Origin: Phytophthora sp. 'mugwort'
Taxonomy: Eukaryota; Oomycota; Peronosporomycetes; Peronosporales; Peronosporaceae
Assembly: GCA_033558025.1 (NCBI GenBank)
Contig: JAUCEF010000014.1
Location: forward strand, 372,001-436,000
DNA: 64,000 nucleotides
Direction of reading: 5' to 3'
How positions within the stretch are numbered: the stretch's first letter is position 1; every line of letters begins with the position of its first letter. The translations under genes were made by a program, and so were the position numbers. The notes beneath the pieces were generated by a model, which saw only the letters and a program-made list of their open reading frames with translations, ran no database searches and was not told where the DNA came from. Positions 19,547 to 30,987 of the stretch are shown in pieces.

Positions 19547-21004
19547 TTAGTACGCAAGTGCTGCATTGACAACATTTTGAGCGTTAACACGGCCGAAGCC
19601 GTACTGGTTGTTGGGGAAAGTCGTGTCCATCGTTCCGCCGCACGTCAAGGCAGCTTTCGGCAACGCCCGGTCCGTCGAACCTGACAGGATTCCCTTCATA
19701 CTGTCGAAGCAGAAACCGGGGCGTGCACTTAATGCTAACGCAATGGTACCGGCGAGGTGGGGAGCGGCCATACTCGTCCCCGAAAGTGACAAATAGTCCG
19801 CATTGTTTCCGTTCCAGGCAGAACGGATACTCACGCCTGGGCCAGTGAAATCGGGCTTCACAAGGCCATTCACAGAGGGGCCGAGACTGCTGAACGAGCC
19901 AAGCACGTCGCTAGTATCGGTGGCTCCAACAGAAAAAACCTTGGCCGAGTCGCCCGGGGTTACCACTGAACTGCATCCGTCGGCGCCCGAGTTGCCGGCC
20001 GAGAAGACTGGGATGATACGAGCGGCAGACCAAGCATCAACGCTCGGCTGGAAGTATGTCAGGCCTTGACCCACACCCCAACTGTTGCTCACGACGTGCG
20101 GAGCCTTCGCTGGGTTGCAGTTGTTGCCGTTCGTATCCGTCGGACACAGCATGAACTGCGCACACGCCGTCAGTAACGACAAAGTGCACGACGTAGCTCC
20201 ACAGCCCTTGCAAGTCATCCACTTGGCACCAGGAGCGACCCCTACACCGTTCCCTCCAGCAATCGTGGCCGTCGTGTGCGTGCCGTGGCCATTGGCATCG
20301 AACGGCGTAGGCGTCTTTTGCGCCGGATCGTACCAGCCGTACGAGCCAACCCAGTTGTTCACCAACGCCTCGTGTGTGCTACGCACGCCAGTATCAATCG
20401 TCCCGACGACGACATTCTGACCGGTGGTGCTTGTAGCCCAGACATTCGTCGCTTTGATCTTGTTAACCCCCCAACCAGCAGCAGCCGTGTTGCTAATCGA
20501 GTCGGCCGCTGGCTCAGGGGGGTCCATGGTAATAATGACGTCATAGATAACTTCCTTCACCGACACCAGCGCGACGATTTGCTGGATGAGATTAACGGGG
20601 CAATCCAACACTTCGACCGTGTTGCTGATCCAATTGCTATGGAACTGAATCCCTGCACCCGCGAGAAGCTGCGTCACGGGACTTTGAGACTGTTGCGCGT
20701 GCTGCTTGAGCGCCTCGACGATGTTTTCGATGTTTTCCACGCGCTGGTCTTCAGTCCAGATGGACGTGCTGCTGTTGGCGACGGCATCGAGAATTGGCTT
20801 GGTGTCGTCCTTCATGATGATGATGATCCGGCGCGAGTCGTACAGGAGGTTACCCACAACTTTGACCAGTGAAGTTAGCACAGTCGATGTCACAGTCGTC
20901 ACGGTACCGACGACGTCGGTCAGTAACCCGGCCTGGGTCCCCGAAACGACAAGCAGGAGCATGGCGGTGGCCAACAGGAATGCCATGAACCCGTGACGCG
21001 TCAT
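19547..21004 (-). CDS. Secreted subtilisin-like serine protease (S8 family)
   Basis: A 485-residue preproprotein. Residues 1 to about 25 form a signal peptide (MTRHGFMAFLLATAMLLLVV...). Residues of about 30-165 resemble an inhibitor-I9-type propeptide. The catalytic domain follows with all four key positions present: D204 in GTIDTG, H240 in NGHGTHT, oxyanion N338 in SAGNSG and nucleophile S411 in SGTSMAAPHLAG. No C-terminal anchor is seen, so it should be released outside the cell after pro-region cleavage. The ATG at 21004 is chosen; the longer frame starts only at a GTG (21061) and would add 19 residues before the signal peptide. It is convergent with the second transporter, with 108 bases between stops. 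Extracellular proteolysis could supply peptides to the neighbouring transporters, but that link is inference from proximity. Confidence 0.93.
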   Translation of the reverse strand: MTRHGFMAFLLATAMLLLVVSGTQAGLLTDVVGTVTTVTSTVLTSLVKVVGNLLYDSRRIIIIMKDDTKPILDAVANSSTSIWTEDQRVENIENIVEALKQHAQQSQSPVTQLLAGAGIQFHSNWISNTVEVLDCPVNLIQQIVALVSVKEVIYDVIITMDPPEPAADSISNTAAAGWGVNKIKATNVWATSTTGQNVVVGTIDTGVRSTHEALVNNWVGSYGWYDPAQKTPTPFDANGHGTHTTATIAGGNGVGVAPGAKWMTCKGCGATSCTLSLLTACAQFMLCPTDTNGNNCNPAKAPHVVSNSWGVGQGLTYFQPSVDAWSAARIIPVFSAGNSGADGCSSVVTPGDSAKVFSVGATDTSDVLGSFSSLGPSVNGLVKPDFTGPGVSIRSAWNGNNADYLSLSGTSMAAPHLAGTIALALSARPGFCFDSMKGILSGSTDRALPKAALTCGGTMDTTFPNNQYGFGRVNAQNVVNAALAY

Positions 21005-21339
21005 GAAATTTTCGTGTTTGCTTAGGACTTGAAAGGGTAGCAAGAAAAGCTGGTTAGACACCTGGGAGGTGAATTGAGGAATGGGCTGGAGAATTGTGCT
21101 AAGACGAGTCTTCCAGGTCTTCTAAGTTACAGTAGCTCGAAAGCTTTCGCGACGATGATGGCACCCATCGGTCCAGGATGGGTCCCCGCTCTTGCTCCTG
21201 CTGATTTTGGAGGGCTTCCAGAGAGTTGGTAACGGTGTTAAACGGCGGGTATTTTTTTCCACGAGGCGTTCGTCGTGTGGCAAGTTGTCAGAGCCCGGCG
21301 ACAATCCCATATCTTCTTTAGAAATTCGTGCTGAAGCCC

Positions 21340-21438
21340 GGTCGAAGCTAAGAGATGGGGGGTATCTCGCTCCGTACGTCTTGGAATCCCGGTCGAACCT
21401 AAGAGATGGGGTATCTCGCTCCGTACGTCTTGGAATAT
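21340..21438. repeat. Two-copy 51-bp tandem repeat
   Basis: GGTCGAAGCTAAGAGATGGGG... (21340-21390) is followed by a near-identical copy (21391-21438) with GGTCGAACCTAAGAG and a shorter G run. It lies upstream of the protease gene on its 5' side. No function is evident. Confidence 0.85.
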
Positions 21439-21743
21439 CGCTTCTGAGAGTGACCGTAGAGATCATCTCCGAGCCGAAGTGCAGACTCAGCAACTCGAGC
21501 CTCAGCGTTAAGACCATTACATGACCACTTCACGACCAGCAATGGACATACGTATACTAGTATTTCCTGCGCGTTGGTTTCGGTGAGTTCTTTGGTCGGC
21601 TGGCTTTAAAGAGCTGCGAAGTCAGGCTGCAAACGCCAGCTTGAATAGTCTTGCGGGTCAGGAGATGGCAATGACAACATGAATCGGGTCGGCAAAAGCC
21701 AAGGACATTTTTCTTCCTTCGAAGTTATTTTCTTTCTCGCCAC

Positions 21744-22121
21744 ATGGAGTCAGACGGCAGCCAGACGGTTCAGCCGTTTCCTAACACTTCACTACGGGTC
21801 GGACGGTTGACTTGCTGTGCCTGTGAAAGATCACCCAAGATTCCCCCCCTCGGAGAAGTTCAGCGACGCATTCCTGCCACCGCAAACTGGGCGGACGCTT
21901 CAACTCGATTTGAACTTCGAGACGAACGTTTCGATTGGATATGAGGGAGGCTCGTAGTTCAGTCAGCACTTGTCCATGTTGACGAGTCCGACGTCCGAGA
22001 ATTTGGGAAAGTCTTGATCCCCGTTGAGTTTGCTTTGTTCGTTCGCGATGGCCACCGTCAATCTGTATTCTTTATCAGTGCTCAACATTATCAGAAGTTG
22101 CTGACAGAAACGCTGGAAATT
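21744..22121 (+). pseudogene. Possible decayed coding segment, unknown
   Basis: One plus frame from ATG 21744 reads through a TGA at about 21942 into a further coding-like stretch (SALVHVDESDVREFGKV..., FALFVRDGHRQSVFF, HYQKLLTETLEIWA) before stopping near 22121. The second part has better amino-acid composition than random DNA here. No family is recognised, and it may be chance. Confidence 0.25.
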
Positions 22122-22990
22122 TGGGCTTAGCCGATCAACCTGGGAGACTTGAATCAGCTCGCTGGCTCCCGCGCCATCAACTGTCGACAGTCGTCAAGCG
22201 AATAGCGACATCGAAGTGGGGCTCGACCTTCTGCTTGAAACTCTCTACTCTCGTAGCAAGCAAGAAACCGAAGACCGCCAGCCAAAATTCTGCTCGCCGC
22301 ATCGCACTGCACCCGTCGGCTCCTTCTAAAAACGTGTTCGTCGCCGACCAGCAGCTACAAATGTACAACACGAACCGATAAAGGTCCAATCAAGGGAACA
22401 AAGAGTAACAAGTGTGTGTATGCATGTAGATACAACAAGGACGTCGAGTTAAGTTAAAACGAGCAATATGATAGGTGGTGCGTGGTGTCGAATCAGCAAT
22501 CTCATGTAGAATGTTGCTCCTCCAGGCGCTGTGCGCTTCAGGAAGCGATAGAAGTCGTGCTCATCATCTTCGACAACCGCTAACAAACATTTCCTTCATA
22601 TACATGTACCACGTAAGTCTCTAGCTATTCACGTACAGTACTACCAAGTAGTTCACTCTAACTCGATCCGTAATGCGCAATGCACACCGGGGACTGCTCG
22701 CTTTGGTTGGCTGACGCTTTCTAGGACAGAATAACGTGATACTGTGTCTGACGGTACGCGGTCCGACTTGTTTTCTTTTTTTGGAACCGTATTTTAAACC
22801 GTGAGATACGTTCGATGCTCGAATTTTGGCCAATCGTTTCGCTCTGAGCGAATTGCTCAACTTGATGAAGCGCCGGCAAAATTGACGAAGCTAAAAACGT
22901 TTCCCGTGTAGATCCCGTATATCCTATCCATAACCTCTAAACAAAAAAGTCAGTTGATTCGAAAAAATGATGTGTGTGTGTGGGTGGAGG
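22122..22990. other. Left flank of the tandem array
   Basis: No gene is seen. It ends in (TG)n followed by a run of about 11 G residues, at which the tandem array begins. The G run is also present as GGGGG at every internal unit junction, so the breakpoint of the founding duplication fell in or next to it. Confidence 0.5.
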
Positions 22991-23598
22991 GGGGGGGGGC
23001 GAGGCCAAATGAAAAGGCTTCTACAGTTTTAAATGCGATTGTTTAATCCACAAACGGTGTGCGTTGGCCACGATGCGCTATTTTAACTGCTCCTTTACTA
23101 TATGTACTTTGAGAACCGGCAAATGCATTTTGCCCGTAGTTTTTCAAGAAGAAAACAATCTCAAGTCGCTCAAATATCATTTGGCTCGAAAAGGATGGAC
23201 AAACTCAGATTGAAGCTTAATACTATAATACATTGTTGGACATTTATAAATGCTCTGACAGCCTTGCCTCCATGTTCTACACTTTAGGCCATCTACTCAT
23301 GTCCATGTTGGTTTTTTTGCTAGTAATACAGGACATATCATTAGTGTGATTGTGTAGAACGTGTTTTAAGAAAGTGATTCTATAAACTAGTGTTTTTGGA
23401 ACTTACTCGTTCCGGATGAAATGAAACCTGATATTTCTTAGCTAGATTCGACACGTCTCTGAACTAATACACTTCTAAACCTCTATCATGCCTATTTAGA
23501 TACATGTATAAGGTAAGTCATCGCTTTCGTGGCCCCTGCCAGTTTCGTGAACCTGTAATATCGACCAGTATAACCCCCGCCTCATTTGAACAGATCGA

Positions 23599-23721
23599 AT
23601 GGCGTTACTGCAAGACAACAACGACAACACGACAGCTGTTATCGCAACACAACAGCCCTCGGTACCACAAATAGCATCACTGGGAACAATATTCGGACTA
23701 GAAACGAAGAGCCAGTCGTAA
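23599..23721 (+). CDS. Small 40-residue ORF of the array unit
   Basis: An ATG-initiated frame (MALLQDNNDNTTAVIATQQ..., ending GLETKSQS) with coding-like, Gln/Asn/Thr-rich composition. It lies just downstream of a plausible intron: GTAAGT at about 23514, acceptor GAACAG ending at about 23593. The same frame recurs in the other long units. No family is known. It could be an exon or upstream ORF of the 106-codon gene. Confidence 0.25.
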   Translation: MALLQDNNDNTTAVIATQQPSVPQIASLGTIFGLETKSQS

Positions 23722-23859
23722 TATATTTTTAATTTATTACGGCAAACCTTAAAGTTACCGAGCTATTTGTAGATAATCACAGTAGGCGATGGACAGCGGG
23801 AGATTTAAGAGAGGTCCAAAACGACACACACGGCCGACATATGAAAACCAAGTCAGCGA

Positions 23860-24180
23860 ATGATCCACCGGTCACCTGCCAGCACCAATGCCGAGCACAC
23901 GGAGACTCCAGCGCTGTCGCTACCTGCTGCCAGCCAGCATCGTTACTCTCGGGTCCACAATACGCGTCTGTGTAAGGAGCTACTGCGGACAAAGCTGCGG
24001 CGAATCGAGCTCATGGAAGAGAAGTTGCAAAATATGACTAGATACTCACGGAAGGTGCTGAGCACTCATGAAGAGCTCGCAATTATGCTCGCTGAGGAGG
24101 GAGAGGACACAATGCGCCAAGCAGCCACCGCTGGATCAGCCACCCAGGATGATGGCTACGTGATGTCATACGGTGCTTGA
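23860..24180 (+). CDS. 106-residue ORF in array unit 1
   Basis: An open frame from ATG 23860 whose C-terminal two thirds look genuinely coding: a Leu/Arg/Glu-rich helical segment (LCKELLRTKLRRIELMEEK) that may form a coiled coil, then EELAIMLAEEGEDTMRQAA and a short polar tail. A second short frame directly upstream (ATG 23789, MDSGRFKRGPKRHTRP) points into it and is offset by one base, so the ancestral protein was probably about 130 residues. It is convergent with the Ulp1 pseudogene, roughly 110 bases apart. No family is recognised; it is presumably a transposon accessory ORF. Confidence 0.4.
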   Translation: MIHRSPASTNAEHTETPALSLPAASQHRYSRVHNTRLCKELLRTKLRRIELMEEKLQNMTRYSRKVLSTHEELAIMLAEEGEDTMRQAATAGSATQDDGYVMSYGA

Positions 24181-24289
24181 AGAATGCTGCAACATACTGC
24201 TAGCCAAAGATTAGCAGAGGGCACGAATACAATGTGGAGAGGGATGCTGGTTATTTGCTTTGCAGATACAATATATATCGTCGTTTTTT

Positions 24290-25000
24290 TTACTTCATAA
24301 CAGTTGCAAGTAAATCTGCATTCGTAGCAGCTACCGCTCGAGCGAGATTATTTGATTGAGTCGTAGCCTCTGGCTGCGCGAGAATCATCCACATTATTCG
24401 AAGTCGCATGATAGCAACATCGTCCTGTGTAACAGCGGTCTTCGTCAAACGAAATCTATCTTTGAGCATGGCGTAAGCCTCTGGGCGATGCAAAGTACGC
24501 CACACGACGTCCCGTCGGGCTGTTTAAGCATTTCCAGCCAGACTTCATTGTCCTCAACAGGTTGGCCGGTCAATGGCACTGTCTCGCTGCGCCAGGCGCG
24601 GAAAAATTTAGCCAGGATCTCTTCGTGAACATCTTCCATAGTAGCTCGATATGCTTTCGTGCATATTGGTTCATAGTAGTATGGGATGATCCTGGGAGGC
24701 TCTTGTCGGTAACCCAGCTTAGCAGCAATGATTCCCCAGTGTATATTGCTCAGATGGACCGGCAGCACAGCTTAGTGGAACGTCGAAATTCGATCTTTCG
24801 GTGGTTTCGCCCACCCCATGGCTGGAGCGTACGAATCCATGGGATAACAGTCGCCCGTTGCATTGCAAATGCAACGAAGGCTAAAGTCAAGAATCACGTC
24901 ATTTAGCATTCGATCCCGTGCCAGCATGCCAACCAAGTGTTCCACCTTTGCTGTGCCCTCACCGCTTGACATCCGAAACATGGAGGCAAGACACGCATCA
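24290..25000 (-). pseudogene. Ulp1-type (C48) cysteine protease domain, array unit 1
   Basis: C-terminal part of a transposon-encoded SUMO-protease-like domain. Read on the minus strand: DACLASMFRMSSGEGTAKVE; then a frame ending RISTFH at an in-frame TAA; then, in the same frame, LPVHLSNIHWGII (catalytic His-Trp), IPYYYEPICTKAYR (Glu where the family has the catalytic Asp), and LKQPDGTSCGVLC (oxyanion Gln and catalytic Cys). A frameshift follows, continuing as EAYAMLKDRFRLTKT...ATVMK to 24290. The TAA and the frameshift occur in every unit and in the parental copy at 39248, so the domain was dead before amplification. Confidence 0.9.
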
Positions 25001-25007
25001 CCGGGGG

Positions 25008-26832
25008 CGAGGCCAAATGAAAAGGCTTCTACAGTTTTAAATGCGATTGTTTAATCCACAAACGGTGTGCGTTGGCCAAAAACAAGGCCTTGCCTCCATG
25101 TTCTACACTTTAGGCCATCTACTCATGTCCATGTTGGTTTTTTTGCTAGTAATACAGGACATATCATTAGTGTGATTGTGTAGAACGTGTTTTAAGAAAG
25201 TGATTCTATAAACTAGTGTTTTTGGAACTTACTCGTTCCGGATGAAATGAAACCTGATATTTCTTAGCTAGATTCGACACGTCTCTGAACTAATACACTT
25301 CTAAACCTCTATCATGCCTATTTAGATACATGTATAAGGTAAGTCATCGCTTTCGTGGCCCCTGCCAGTTTCGTGAACCTGTAATATCGACCAGTATAAC
25401 CCCCGCCTCATTTGAACAGATCGAATGGCGTTACTGCAAGACAACAACGACAACACGACAGCTGTTATCGCAACACAACAGCCCTCGGTACCACAAATAG
25501 CATCACTGGGAACAATATTCGGACTAGAAACGAAGAGCCAGTCGTAATATATTTTTAATTTATTACGGCAAACCTTAAAGTTACCGAGCTATTTGTAGAT
25601 AATCACAGTAGGCGATGGACAGCGGGAGATTTAAGAGAGGTCCAAAACGACACACACGGCCGACATATGAAAACCAAGTCAGCGAATGATCCACCGGTCA
25701 CCTGCCAGCACCAATGCCGAGCACACGGAGACTCCAGCGCTGTCGCTACCTGCTGCCAGCCAGCATCGTTACTCTCGGGTCCACAATACGCGTCTGTGTA
25801 AGGAGCTACTGCGGACAAAGCTGCGGCGAATCGAGCTCATGGAAGAGAATTGCAAAATATGACTAGATACTCACGGAAGGTGCTGAGCACTCATGAAGAG
25901 CTCGCAATTATGCTCGCTGAGGAGGGAGAGGACACAATGCGCCAAGCAGCCACCGCTGGATCAGCCACCCAGGATGATGGCTACGTGATGTCATACGGTG
26001 CTTGAAGAATGCTGCAACATACTGCTAGCCAAAGATTAGCAGAGGGCACGAATACAATGTGGAGAGGGATGCTGGTTATTTGCTTTGCAGATACAATATA
26101 TATCGTCGTTTTTTTTACTTCATAACAGTTGCAAGTAAATCTGCATTCGTAGCAGCTACCGCTCGAGCGAGATTATTTGATTGAGTCGTAGCCTCTGGCT
26201 GCGCGAGAATCATCCACATTATTCGAAGTCGCATGATAGCAACATCGTCCTGTGTAACAGCGGTCTTCGTCAAACGAAATCTATCTTTGAGCATGGCGTA
26301 AGCCTCTGGGCGATGCAAAGTACGCCACACGACGTCCCGTCGGGCTGTTTAAGCATTTCCAGCCAGACTTCATTGTCCTCAACAGGTTGGCCGGTCAATG
26401 GCACTGTCTCGCTGCGCCAGGCGCGGAAAAATTTAGCCAGGATCTCTTCGTGAACATCTTCCATAGTAGCTCGATATGCTTTCGTGCATATTGGTTCATA
26501 GTAGTATGGGATGATCCTGGGAGGCTCTTGTCGGTAACCCAGCTTAGCAGCAATGATTCCCCAGTGTATATTGCTCAGATGGACCGGCAGCACAGCTTAG
26601 TGGAACGTCGAAATTCGATCTTTCGGTGGTCTCGCCCACCCCATGGCTGGAGCGTACGAATCCATGGGATAACAGTCGCCCGTTGCATTGCAAATGCAAC
26701 GAAGGCTAAAGTCAAGAATCACGTCATTTAGCATTCGATCCCGTGCCAGCATGCCAACCAAGTGTTCCACCTTTGCTGTGCCCTCACCGCTTGACATCCG
26801 AAACATGGAGGCAAGACACGCATCACCGGGGG
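25008..26832. repeat. Array unit 2 with 183-bp net deletion
   Basis: After GTTGGCC at about 25077 the sequence jumps to CTTGCCTCCATG with a short AAAACAAGG filler, removing the part equivalent to 23075-23263. The identical junction recurs in unit 8. The 106-codon ORF (ATG 25686) is broken by loss of one G (GAGAATTGC), and the Ulp1 part has TCTCGCCCACC. Confidence 0.95.
26115..26825 (-). pseudogene. Ulp1-type protease domain, array unit 2
   Basis: Same content and same disabling TAA and frameshift as in unit 1. It differs by a Lys-to-Arg change (GWARPPKD). Confidence 0.9.
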
Positions 26833-27690
26833 CGAGGCCAAATGAAAAGGCTTCTACAGTTTTAAATGCGATTGTTTAATCCACAAACGGTGTGCGTTGG
26901 CCACGATGCGCTATTTTAACTGCTCCTTTACTATATGTACTTTGAGAACCGGCAAATGCATTTTGCCCGTAGTTTTTCAAGAAGAAAACAATCTCAAGTC
27001 GCTCAAATATCATTTGGCTCGAAAAGGATGGACAAACTCAGATTGAAGCTTAATACTATAATACATTGTTGGACATTTATAAATGCTCGCATGATAGCAA
27101 CATCGTCCTGTGTAACAGCGGTCTTCGTCAAACGAAATCTATCTTTGAGCATGGCGTAAGCCTCTGGGCGATGCAAAGTACGCCACACGACGTCCCGTCG
27201 GGCTGTTTAAGCATTTCCAGCCAGACTTCATTGTCCTCAACAGGTTGGCCGGTCAATGGCACTGTCTCGCTGCGCCAGGCGCGGAAAAATTTAGCCAGGA
27301 TCTCTTCGTGAACATCTTCCATAGTAGCTCGATATGCTTTCGTGCATATTGGTTCATAGTAGTATGGGATGATCCTGGGAGGCTCTTGTCGGTAACCCAG
27401 CTTAGCAGCAATGATTCCCCAGTGTATATTGCTCAGATGGACCGGCAGCACAGCTTAGTGGAACGTCGAAATTCGATCTTTCGGTGGTCTCGCCCACCCC
27501 ATGGCTGGAGCGTACGAATCCATGGGATAACAGTCGCCCGTTGCATTGCAAATGCAACGAAGGCTAAAGTCAAGAATCACGTCATTTAGCATTCGATCCC
27601 GTGCCAGCATGCCAACCAAGTGTTCCACCTTTGCTGTGCCCTCACCGCTTGACATCCGAAACATGGAGGCAAGACACGCATCACCGGGGG
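26833..27690. repeat. Array unit 3, internally deleted (858 bp)
   Basis: The unit jumps at about 27088 (ATAAATGCTC / GCATGATAGC) from the position equivalent to 23253 to that of 24407, deleting both plus-strand ORFs and the 3' end of the Ulp1 fragment. Confidence 0.95.
27089..27683 (-). pseudogene. Ulp1-type protease domain, array unit 3, 3'-truncated
   Basis: As in unit 1, but truncated after QDDVAIMR by the internal deletion; an unrelated tail follows. The shared TAA and frameshift are present. Confidence 0.9.
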
Positions 27691-29697
27691 CGAGGCCAAA
27701 TGAAAAGGCTTCTACAGTTTTAAATGCGATTGTTTAATCCACAAACGGTGTGCGTTGGCCACGATGCGCTATTTTAACTGCTCCTTTACTATATGTACTT
27801 TGAGAACCGGCAAATGCATTTTGCCCGTAGTTTTTCAAGAAGAAAACAATCTCAAGTCGCTCAAATATCATTTGGCTCGAAAAGGATGGACAAACTCAGA
27901 TTGAAGCTTAATACTATAATACATTGTTGGACATTTATAAATGCTCTGACAGCCTTGCCTCCATGTTCTACACTTTAGGCCATCTACTCATGTCCATGTT
28001 GGTTTTTTTGCTAGTAATACAGGACATATCATTAGTGTGATTGTGTAGAACGTGTTTTAAGAAAGTGATTCTATAAACTAGTGTTTTTGGAACTTACTCG
28101 TTCCGGATGAAATGAAACCTGATATTTCTTAGCTAGATTCGACACGTCTCTGAACTAATACACTTCTAAACCTCTATCATGCCTATTTAGATACATGTAT
28201 AAGGTAAGTCATCGCTTTCGTGGCCCCTGCCAGTTTCGTGAACCTGTAATATCGACCAGTATAACCCCCGCCTCATTTGAACAGATCGAATGGCGTTACT
28301 GCAAGACAACAACGACAACACGACAGCTGTTATCGCAACACAACAGCCCTCGGTACCACAAATAGCATCACTGGGAACAATATTCGGACTAGAAACGAAG
28401 AGCCAGTCGTAATATATTTTTAATTTATTACGGCAAACCTTAAAGTTACCGAGCTATTTGTAGATAATCACAGTAGGCGATGGACAGCGGGAGATTTAAG
28501 AGAGGTCCAAAACGACACACACGGCCGACATATGAAAACCAAGTCAGCGAATGATCCACCGGTCACCTGCCAGCACCAATGCCGAGCACACGGAGACTCC
28601 AGCGCTGTCGCTACCTGCTGCCAGCCAGCATCGTTACTCTCGGGTCCACAATACGCGTCTGTGTAAGGAGCTACTGCGGACAAAGCTGCGGCGAATCGAG
28701 CTCATGGAAGAGAATTGCAAAATATGACTAGATACTCACGGAAGGTGCTGAGCACTCATGAAGAGCTCGCAATTATGCTCGCTGAGGAGGGAGAGGACAC
28801 AATGCGCCAAGCAGCCACCGCTGGATCAGCCACCCAGGATGATGGCTACGTGATGTCATACGGTGCTTGAAGAATGCTGCAACATACTGCTAGCCAAAGA
28901 TTAGCAGAGGGCACGAATACAATGTGGAGAGGGATGCTGGTTATTTGCTTTGCAGATACAATATATATCGTCGTTTTTTTTACTTCATAACAGTTGCAAG
29001 TAAATCTGCATTCGTAGCAGCTACCGCTCGAGCGAGATTATTTGATTGAGTCGTAGCCTCTGGCTGCGCGAGAATCATCCACATTATTCGAAGTCGCATG
29101 ATAGCAACATCGTCCTGTGTAACAGCGGTCTTCGTCAAACGAAATCTATCTTTGAGCATGGCGTAAGCCTCTGGGCGATGCAAAGTACGCCACACGACGT
29201 CCCGTCGGGCTGTTTAAGCATTTCCAGCCAGACTTCATTGTCCTCAACAGGTTGGCCGGTCAATGGCACTGTCTCGCTGCGCCAGGCGCGGAAAAATTTA
29301 GCCAGGATCTCTTCGTGAACATCTTCCATAGTAGCTCGATATGCTTTCGTGCATATTGGTTCATAGTAGTATGGGATGATCCTGGGAGGCTCTTGTCGGT
29401 AACCCAGCTTAGCAGCAATGATTCCCCAGTGTATATTGCTCAGATGGACCGGCAGCACAGCTTAGTGGAACGTCGAAATTCGATCTTTCGGTGGTCTCGC
29501 CCACCCCATGGCTGGAGCGTACGAATCCATGGGATAACAGTCGCCCGTTGCATTGCAAATGCAACGAAGGCTAAAGTCAAGAATCACGTCATTTAGCATT
29601 CGATCCCGTGCCAGCATGCCAACCAAGTGTTCCACCTTTGCTGTGCCCTCACCGCTTGACATCCGAAACATGGAGGCAAGACACGCATCACCGGGGG
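27691..29697. repeat. Array unit 4, full length (2007 bp)
   Basis: Full-length unit. The 106-codon frame (ATG 28551) is broken by the same one-base loss as in unit 2 (GAGAATTGC), and the Ulp1 part is of the TCTCGCC type. Units 2 and 4 therefore share derived changes. Confidence 0.97.
28980..29690 (-). pseudogene. Ulp1-type protease domain, array unit 4
   Basis: Same content and same disabling TAA and frameshift as in unit 1. Confidence 0.9.
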
Positions 29698-30557
29698 CGA
29701 GGCCAAATGAAAAGGCTTCTACAGTTTTAAATGCGATTGTTTAATCCACAAACGGTGTGCGTTGGCCACGATGCGCTATTTTAACTGCTCCTTTACTATA
29801 TGTACTTTGAGAACCGGCAAATGCATTTTGCCCGTAGTTTTTCAAGAAGAAAACAATCTCAAGTCGCTCAAATATCATTTGGCTCGAAAAGGATGGACAA
29901 ACTCAGATTGAAGCTTAATACTATAATACATTGTTGGACATTTATAAATGCTCTGACAGCCTTGCCTCCATGTTCTACACTTTAGGCCATCTACTCATGT
30001 CCATGTTGGTTTTTTTGCTAGTAATACAGGACATATCATTAGTGTGATTGTGTAGAACGTGTTTTAAGAAAGTGATTCTATAAACTAGTGTTTTTGGAAC
30101 TTACTCGTTCCGGATGAAATGAAACCTGATATTTCTTAGCTAGATTCGACACGTCTCTGAACTAATACACTTCTAAACCTCTATCATGCCTATTTAGATA
30201 CATGTATAAGGTAAGTCATCGCTTTCGTGGCCCCTGCCAGTTTCGTGAACCTGTAATATCGACCAGTATAACCCCCGCCTCATTTGAACAGATCGAATGG
30301 CGTTACTGCAAGACAACAACGACAACACGACAGCTGTTATCGCAACACAACAGCCCTCGGTACCACAAATAGCATCACTGGGAACAATATTCGGACTAGA
30401 AACGAAGAGCCAGTCGTAATATATTTTTAATTTATTACGGCAAACCTTAAAGTTACCGAGCTATTTGTAGATAATCACAGTAGGCGATGGACAGCGGGAG
30501 ATTTAAGAGAGGTCCAAAACGACACACACGGCCGACATATGAAAACCAAGTCAGCGA

Positions 30558-30878
30558 ATGATCCACCGGTCACCTGCCAGCACCAATGCCGAGCACACGG
30601 AGACTCCAGCGCTGTCGCTACCTGCTGCCAGCCAGCATCGTTACTCTCGGGTCCACAATACGCGTCTGTGTAAGGAGCTACTGCGGACAAAGCTGCGGCG
30701 AATCGAGCTCATGGAAGAGAAGTTGCAAAATATGACTAGATACTCACGGAAGGTGCTGAGCACTCATGAAGAGCTCGCAATTATGCTCGCTGAGGAGGGA
30801 GAGGACACAATGCGCCAAGCAGCCACCGCTGGATCAGCCACCCAGGATGATGGCTACGTGATGTCATACGGTGCTTGA
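30558..30878 (+). CDS. 106-residue ORF in array unit 5
   Basis: Identical to the ORF in unit 1; the frame is fully open. Same uncertainty about function. Confidence 0.4.
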   Translation: MIHRSPASTNAEHTETPALSLPAASQHRYSRVHNTRLCKELLRTKLRRIELMEEKLQNMTRYSRKVLSTHEELAIMLAEEGEDTMRQAATAGSATQDDGYVMSYGA

Positions 30879-30987
30879 AGAATGCTGCAACATACTGCTA
30901 GCCAAAGATTAGCAGAGGGCACGAATACAATGTGGAGAGGGATGCTGGTTATTTGCTTTGCAGATACAATATATATCGTCGTTTTTT

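Larger units (their letters stand above)
23000..25007. repeat. Array unit 1, full length (2008 bp)
   Basis: Reference unit. It carries the 40- and 106-codon plus-strand ORFs and the Ulp1 pseudogene (minus, about 24290-25000). Diagnostic variants: AAGTTGC (106-codon frame open) and TTTCGCCCACC in the Ulp1 part. Confidence 0.97.

Noticed and set aside
20276..20872. 198-codon plus frame opposite the subtilase
   Set aside because: Antisense shadow; the minus strand has the complete S8 catalytic set.
24562..24906. 114-codon plus frame present in most array units
   Set aside because: Exact antisense of the Ulp1 motifs; repeated only because the unit is repeated.
25003..25060. Apparent N-terminal extension (TVEAFSFGLAPG) of the Ulp1 frame at unit junctions
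   Set aside because: It reads across the artificial unit junction; the parental copy continues with a different sequence (AKILGDACLASM).
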